A DNA stretch of 7,507 bases from contig USOM01000037.1 of NCBI GenBank assembly GCA_900556345.1, forward strand, positions 1 through 7,507, in the 5' to 3' direction. Positions 1 through 6,600 of the stretch are shown piece by piece (position 1 is the first letter of the stretch; each line of letters starts with the position of its first letter). This DNA comes from an uncultured Clostridium sp. (GTDB lineage Bacteria > Bacillota > Clostridia > TANB77 > CAG-508). The position numbers were made by a program, and so were the translations under genes. Below the pieces are notes generated by a model. It searched no databases. It saw only the letters and a list, made by a program, of their open reading frames with translations, and was not told where the DNA came from.

Positions 1-518
1 TTTATATCTATAACTCCATATTTATCATTTTTAGATACTAACATTTTTCCCTCTGTTGGTGATAGGTTTTCTATAGAATCGTAAATGTTGTCTGTTATTT
101 TTTTGCCATCTGTATTTATTAATCCATAAAGTCCATCTTTGCAATAAATTAATGTACTTTTTTCGTATGCTAATGTACTTGCTACACTTTTTAATTTTAT
201 TGGTTCAATATCTTGATATTCTGTAAATATTTTTTCATTTTTAGAATTTATTATTTCTGTTTTTTGACCATTGTAGCATACAAATACGTCTTTTTGTGGA
301 TTTGGTAATACTATGTTTGTATAATTTGCATCTATTACTTTTTTTCCATCTTTGTCTATTATTCCATATAGATCATTTTCCTGGTAAATGTAGTAATTGT
401 ATTCTTCTACACTTGCTATTTCGTAGTTATATTTTTGTGTGTTTATTTTTTTTGCTATAAATATACCTGCTAAAATTATTAATATTATAAGTATTGCTAT
501 CAAAATCTTTTTCTTCAT
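1..518 (-). CDS. WG-repeat (KWG-type) membrane-anchored protein, partial (C-terminus beyond left window edge)
   Basis: An open frame of 172 complete codons starts with ATG at 516-518 and runs off the window at position 1 with no stop. The N-terminus MKKKILIAILIILIILAG is a basic start followed by one hydrophobic segment (residues about 5-22) and then KK, so it looks like an uncleaved signal anchor with the rest outside the cell. There is no lipobox Cys. The outer part has spaced WG-type beta-repeat units: LYGIIDKDGKKVIDANY (50-66), a degenerate unit around NGQKTEIINSKNEKI (83-97), LYGLINTDGKKITDNIYDSI (130-149), and the start of another, KYGVID, at the edge. The x-Y/W-G-x-I-(D/N)-x-(D)-G-K-K pattern followed by a Y-D/T spacer is the hallmark of the WG_beta_rep/KWG family. 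That family folds into beta structures of mostly unknown function, probably ligand or protein binding. The start is supported by an AGAGGA Shine-Dalgarno and an upstream promoter. It is separated from the upstream giant gene by a terminator, so it is probably its own transcription unit. No specific function can be assigned. Confidence 0.85.
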   Translation of the reverse strand, partial: MKKKILIAILIILIILAGIFIAKKINTQKYNYEIASVEEYNYYIYQENDLYGIIDKDGKKVIDANYTNIVLPNPQKDVFVCYNGQKTEIINSKNEKIFTEYQDIEPIKLKSVASTLAYEKSTLIYCKDGLYGLINTDGKKITDNIYDSIENLSPTEGKMLVSKNDKYGVIDI

Positions 519-524
519 TTTATT

Positions 525-530
525 TCCTCT
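525..530 (-). promoter_or_regulatory. Shine-Dalgarno for the WG-repeat gene
   Basis: On the minus strand AGAGGA lies upstream of the ATG at 516-518, with AGAGG separated from it by 7 nt. This fixes the start of the WG-repeat gene and contrasts with the lack of any such site at the internal Met cluster (5039-5053) of the giant gene. Confidence 0.75.
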
Positions 531-554
531 TTTCATTTTGATTATTCTTTTATT

Positions 555-583
555 ATAATACAATATATATTAAATAATTTCAA
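555..583 (-). promoter_or_regulatory. Predicted sigma-A-type promoter of the WG-repeat gene
   Basis: On the minus strand, TTGAAA (578-583, one mismatch to the TTGACA -35 consensus) is followed after exactly 17 bp by TATTAT (555-560, one mismatch to TATAAT). A perfect TATAAT also overlaps at 552-557, but its 20 bp spacing is poor. Transcription would start near 548, leaving a 5' leader of about 30 nt that contains the Shine-Dalgarno. The site lies just downstream of the terminator of the preceding gene, as expected for an independent promoter. The region is very AT-rich, so chance matches are possible. Confidence 0.6.
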
Positions 584-618
584 GTGTTTTTTTCGTGAAA
601 AGAAACGGTCCCAATACA

Positions 619-660
619 AAAAATTGCCCTCTTTGTTTCTTTCCAAAAAGGACAATTTTT
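619..660 (-). terminator. Rho-independent terminator of the giant surface-protein gene
   Basis: Arms 619-635 and 644-660 form a 17-position stem around an 8-nt loop (636-643). On the plus strand two positions (627/652 and 631/648) are C-A mismatches. In minus-strand RNA the same positions become G-U wobble pairs, so the hairpin is continuous only when transcribed leftwards. The minus strand continues into a run of six T (618-623, partly within the stem base). The hairpin begins 10 nt after the TAA stop at 671-673. Direction, distance and U-tract all fit termination of the giant gene. Confidence 0.88.
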
Positions 661-670
661 ATTTATTTAA

Positions 671-3600
671 TTATAAAACAAATTTCTTTATTACTACAAC
701 TCCTCCTGCTATTACTGCAAGTGATCCTGCTATTACTATGAATATTGTATAACTCTTGTTTTTACCTGTTGGTGGTGTTATTGTAATTGTTGAATCAGAG
801 TTATCATTTTCACTTGTTCCTCCTTGAGCAACTTTTTGGCTATCTCCAGCCTTATAACTTCCCATAGCACTTACATATTGAGTTGTGTATGTTGGATTAG
901 TTATTCCTATAATTTCTGAGTAACTTAGCCATCCTAAATCGTTAGTTGTATTCGTACTTGGTAATAGTTTGTTTACTGTTACTGTGTAATCAGCCTCAGA
1001 GTTTCCTCCTCTTACTGCTTCTGGTATTATATATTGTGTACTTGCTTTTAAAACTTGATCTTTATAATCCTTTTGATTTTCTTCCATAACACCATCTACA
1101 TAGTAATTTTCTTTCGAGTAGCCATCGTTGTTTGTATATTCATTATTTGCTACATCTATTTTATCTTCTGCTGCTGTTGTATCTACATAATTACATTGTT
1201 TGTATGATAAATAGTCTACTATTTTTGTAACTGCTGTACCCACAGGTTCTGAAGAACCTTTTCGTCCAAATCTGTAATATTCGCTTGACGCATAATCTAT
1301 TTCTGATTTGTTCTTTGCTGTTATTTTGTATGTTACTGTTACAGTAGAACCAAATAAGTTTGTATAGTCTGTTTCTATTTTTGCATATGATTTGGTTACT
1401 CCTGTTAAGAATTCTGATACAGTTTTTATCTCTGGATTTCCATTAATTAGGTTTGTTCCATTTGATAATGTAAGTTTTACATTTTTTATTGATTTTTCTA
1501 GTTGTATGTCTAAATGTGGTCTTTCTATTATACCAAAATTCATTCCTGTGCAGTTTGGTTTGAATGGGTAATCATAGTCTTTGTTGCGTTCTTTCAAATA
1601 TTCAAAGTTTACATCTATAGCTTCTGAAAGTGCTTGTATTTGTCCTTGATTGAATTTTACTTTTGAACTATAATTAATCTCCTTTTGAGATTCTGTTCTC
1701 ATTTTTATTATCTCTGTATCTGATTTTCTTCCATTCTCGTCAATATAATATTTATCTGTTGCAATTGAGTTTGTTCCTCCCATAACATCTAAGTACCAGT
1801 TTTCTTGTGAATAATTTGTTGCTGCACCAGTTAATATTGTAGACTTATAGTCCATTATACTTATATTATTTGCTCCTCCATTTACTATAACTTGTGTTCC
1901 ATTACTATATGTAAATCTTAAATAATATTCTCCAGTAACTACACCTTTTAACTCATATGTTCCATCATTCTTTACATCCACTTCTCCTTCTTGTGGAGTA
2001 AATTTCCATATATTTCCTTCCTGTCTTAAGTAATTTCCTTCTGTACTATATAACTTACTTACAGATTCATCATTTTTATTTAAAAGTGCTACTTTAACTG
2101 CTTTTACCTTTCTCTCACTATTATCATACAATCCATTTCCTACTCTCGTATGATCTCTCGCAGATTCTGCTGTTTGAGTGTCCTCAAATACATTTCCAGA
2201 AATAGTTCTTTGTTCTGCTAAAGTTAATCTTAATGTTATTGTTCCACTACTTAATTCTTGATTTGCTGTTCTATGTTCATGTTTTACTCTATATGGACTT
2301 GGTTTATATCCCCAACTATAATCATATCTTTCATATTCATGGTATCCGTTTGCTATTGCCACTGTTGCACAATCTTTGTATATATTTGGATTAAATTTTG
2401 AACCTTCGATTATTTGTTGTAATCCCGAATCTTTTACCTTAAATTGGATTGGAATTGTTACATTACCTCCAGGTCCTATTGGACTTATTGAGTTTTTATA
2501 TTTTACATTTCCTCCACCATTTCCTTGCCAGTTGCCATCACTTATTTCATACAATTCAGAATTGAATGTATTTGTTAATGATGTTATTTTTAAAAATTTC
2601 TCCATATATACATCTTCAATATTTATTGTCATTGTATTTGTTATTGTTATATTGTAATTAACATATACTTCAAATTCACTGCCACTGCCTCTAACCCTAT
2701 TATATGCTATATCTGATGGATATAATTTTTGTGTAAACGACGATGATGAATTTTGAATTGCTACTCTATCATATATACCCGGATTTTGAGGTATATCTTG
2801 TACAATTGCTTTCTTACCATATTCGTATGTAAATTGGTAATTGCCTTTCTTCAATATTACCTTGTCAAGATTTTCTATTATTGAATATTCTTGATTTACC
2901 TTCTTCATCAATCCTAAATTTAATGTTTCTATTGTATAATTATCATCATTATAATATTTCGCTATACTTTCTTCTAATGTACTTGCATCTGGTATTGTAG
3001 TTGCTATTCCTGAACCTGTTGCATAGCTATCGTTAGCCCATTCATGGCTTTCCAATGCTCTTGATGCATTTCTACTTTCAACTGCTAAATCAGCTCTAAC
3101 TGTTGAATATGTACCATTGTCAAATGTAAATCTTACCATATAGTCTCTTAAATCCCAATATAGTACCTGTTTAAAGAATGTAAAGCTATAACTTCCATCG
3201 CTTCCTGTAGTTGTACTTTGTAATACTGTTCCGTTTTTCTTTATAAATTCTACCTTTATTCCAGATAATTTTTGGTCTCCACTTCCGAAAACATTATCAA
3301 ATCCATTTGCTTTTCCAGATGGGTTTTCTTGCCATACAAATCCTGTTACGTGTCTTATCCATTTTTTATTGTTTCTTGTAAGCTTAACGCTGGCAACATT
3401 ATTGTCCTCTTTTCCTGCTGAATTTACTCCAACATTATATGATCCACAATCTACCCAAGTAGGATGAGATGAATCTGAACCATAATTATCTTGTTGAGTT
3501 ATATCATATCCTTTTGGTGTTTTATATTCCCAAACATGATATTTACCTCTTTTTATTCCTGATAATTTTAAACTCTTTGTTACTGTTATTGATGATGGAC

Positions 3601-6600
3601 TATTTTGATATTTTGAATCTTTTGTTAACCAAGTTCCATCTTGATATTGTATATAGAAATATGCCGTTAAGTTTTGATCAGTCTTATCAGGATCTTTTTT
3701 CTCTACTGTTAAAGAATATGCTTTTTTATTTTTTATTGTTGCCTTTGCTTCATAGGTTGAACTTCCCTTCTTACAGCTTATAGTCTTTGTTATTGTTTTA
3801 TCTGACTTATAATATAAATTCTTAGATTCTACTTCTTTTACTGTAAATGTTTGAGATGTATCATACATTCTTATATTTTTGATACTTATCTTACCATTCG
3901 AATTTGTATATATTGTTGTTGCCGTACTCGTCTGACTTCCGTCCGATTTTATATATTTTTTGTGTGCATTATCATATATAGTAAATCCTATACCCTCTAT
4001 TCCTGTTCCATCATCTGTGTCAACTTTGCTTAACTCTAAGTCTACATATTTTTGATTGTAGAACTTAAATGTAACTTTTGTTGGCTCGCTTCCATCTCCT
4101 CCTTTTACAACTGCTTTTTTGGTAGTAGTTGTTCTTGATAATAATGATTGTAAATCTAAATTGTAGTTATCTGGTGCACTTGTTTCTGTTACTGTATATG
4201 TATCTGGTGGTAATCCTTTTACTGTTTGTTTTGGTGTTACATTTGTTGCTACTACATGTCCAGCAGAGTCTTTTACTGTAAATCTTGCTCCACAAGTACT
4301 TGAAAGTTCATAATCTGAGCCATCACTTTTTTTCTTTTCATTATCATATTTTCTTATTATTAATGATCCTGCATATACTGGTCCCCAAGATACTGATTTT
4401 GAGCCATCTTCTTCTGATGTTGTAGTACTTGTTGTATGCTTTCCAGCTGTTTGGCAAGCCCCTGCAGATGTTGAAATATTTTGGTTACTACCATTTTGGT
4501 GTTGTCCTGAAATGCTTACACAACTTGCACTATAATCATTTCTCCAGTTTTTAGTTACTTTAGTAGCTTTACCTACTGTAACATTTACCGTAACACTTGT
4601 TACTGCTGTTACTGTTTTAGGAACTTTTACATAAAATGTTTTATTCTTTCCTGATGTCCATGATATAGCATTTCCACTCGCATCACAAATACTTGCTGAT
4701 CCAGTTCCAGCAACTGTCGCTGTTATAGATGAACCTTTTATAGAATAATTACATTTTACTTTATATGGTCCAACTATATTATAACTAGAATTCAAATAAG
4801 TAAATTTCTTTGAAGTGTCTTCTTTAGTTAATGTTATTGTTTTTAGAACTGATGTACTACTACTCGTTACATAGCTTCCAGTTGATGTACACCAATAGGT
4901 ATGATCTGCAACTGCGCATTGGTGTGCTCCTTCCCAAGTACAATGCCAACCATTACTTAACTGACCGTTAGCACCTACCCAGTTAATTGTCTCATACCAT
5001 CCTGCATTACTAACAGTTGTTCCAATTAACACTGTTGCCATTATCATCATCATTATTGTAGGGAATTTCTTATTATATTTTCTTATTACTCTTATAAGTA
5101 AATATACTCCTCCACCAATTAAAATAATTATCAATGTATTTCTATATAATCCTGTACTTACAGAAATAAGTATGTCTGCAGAATCGTAGTCATCTTCACC
5201 TTGTACTTTATTTCCTGCTGTTGAATCTACATCTTTTAAGTTTTTAGCATTACTACTTTTTGTTATTTCTGCACTATTTTTTGTAATTCCAACAGAATTA
5301 CTTGTTACTGTTTTTGTTAAATATAATTTTAATGTTTTACTTTCCCCAGGTGCTAAAGTTTTTGAAGCTAAAGATGTATTTTTTAAACTTCCATCTTTAT
5401 TAACAGTCCATCCATTGCTGTTAGAATCATCTAATGTTAAACCATCTGGAAGATAATCTGTAACTTCATTTGCATATCCTTCAAGTGTTCCTTCATTTGT
5501 TACTATTATGTTATATTCTATTTTTACAATTGAACCTTCTAATTGTTTCTTTGGAATTTCTACTTTTGCAAGTGAAGTATTTTTATAGCTATATTCTTTA
5601 TCTCCCTTAGAATTACTTACTGTTACTTTACTAATATTTTTCTCTAGTTTTAAGTCAAATACTTTATTCTCAATTAATCCTAAATCTATATTTTCCAAAT
5701 CTTTATTTAGTTGTAAAATATCTGTAATTCCAACTTCTTTTGCTACGCCATCAATTGTAACTTGAGATTTATTAGCATCATTATTTAATCCTTCATCTAC
5801 ACCTTTAGCCTGATATTTTGTAATCTCGTATTTAGATGTATCATATTCGAATAAACAATAATATCTTCCTGATGGCATATTTTCAAACTTATATTCACCA
5901 TTATTATTTGCTTGTACAACCATCTTTTTATTGTCTATTGTAACTATTGAATTAGTTTCTGCATTAAACAATTTTACTGTTATTCCATTTAGTCTCTTTT
6001 CGTTTTCTATTCTTCTTCCGTCTCCATTTTCGTCTAACCAAGTAATACCACTTATGCTATATGTTGCATTTGAATTATTGCCATTATTATTGTTGTAACC
6101 ATTATCATTATTGTCTCCACTATTATTGTTATTATCTCCACTGCTGTTTCCGCCATTATTATCATCACTATTGTCACCTTGATTATTATTGTTGTTATTA
6201 TCATTGTTATCATTGTCATTGTTTCCATCATCAATATCGTCTTTTTTTCCATCAATATAATCCCAATCAACATTTGTAATAGCTGTTACTTTAACTATAT
6301 TAGAAGTTACCGTATTTATTGTAACACCTGATATTGTTGCAAAATTGGAAATCTCTGTATTTTGATCAACCTCATCTACTTTAACCTTTGCCATTATAGT
6401 TATTGTTTTTCCAGCTGGAATTACTGTCGTTATACTAATGTCATCTTGACTATCTGTCTTGACTGATAAATCCAATTTATTTTCAACTAAATCGTATTGT
6501 AAATTTGCTTCTTCTTCAATATCATAATTTTGTATGTCGTTTTTGAATTCTCCTTCTTGAACTGTTTCTTCCTTTATATTATATGATAAATATGTAGCTT

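Noticed and set aside
447..518. WG-repeat protein as a lipoprotein
   Set aside because: No Cys follows the hydrophobic segment, so there is no lipobox; it is treated as a signal-anchor protein.
2376..4033. Plus-strand open frames at 2376-2657, 3469-3783 and 3851-4033
   Set aside because: They lie antisense to well-supported domains of the giant protein, have no recognisable domains, and their hydrophobic composition is typical of antisense AT-rich coding DNA.
4372..5002. Calling the Cys-rich domain a thioester domain
   Set aside because: There is no clear Cys-Gln pair with the expected context; the position fits but the motif evidence is not enough.
5039..5053. Separate second gene starting at the internal Met cluster
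   Set aside because: No stop codon separates it from the first half, no Shine-Dalgarno precedes it, and starting there would remove the basic n-region of the signal peptide. Kept as one CDS, with the two-protein idea reported as a finding.
6068..6241. Possible CRISPR or tandem-repeat array
   Set aside because: The repetition is at codon level with no conserved repeat-spacer units; it encodes a low-complexity linker.
6052..6273. Met/Ile-rich minus-strand open frame and the His/Tyr/Cys-rich plus-strand open frame at 6061-6279
   Set aside because: Both are other-frame readings of the Asn/Asp-rich linker DNA; their odd composition is explained by the triplet repeats.
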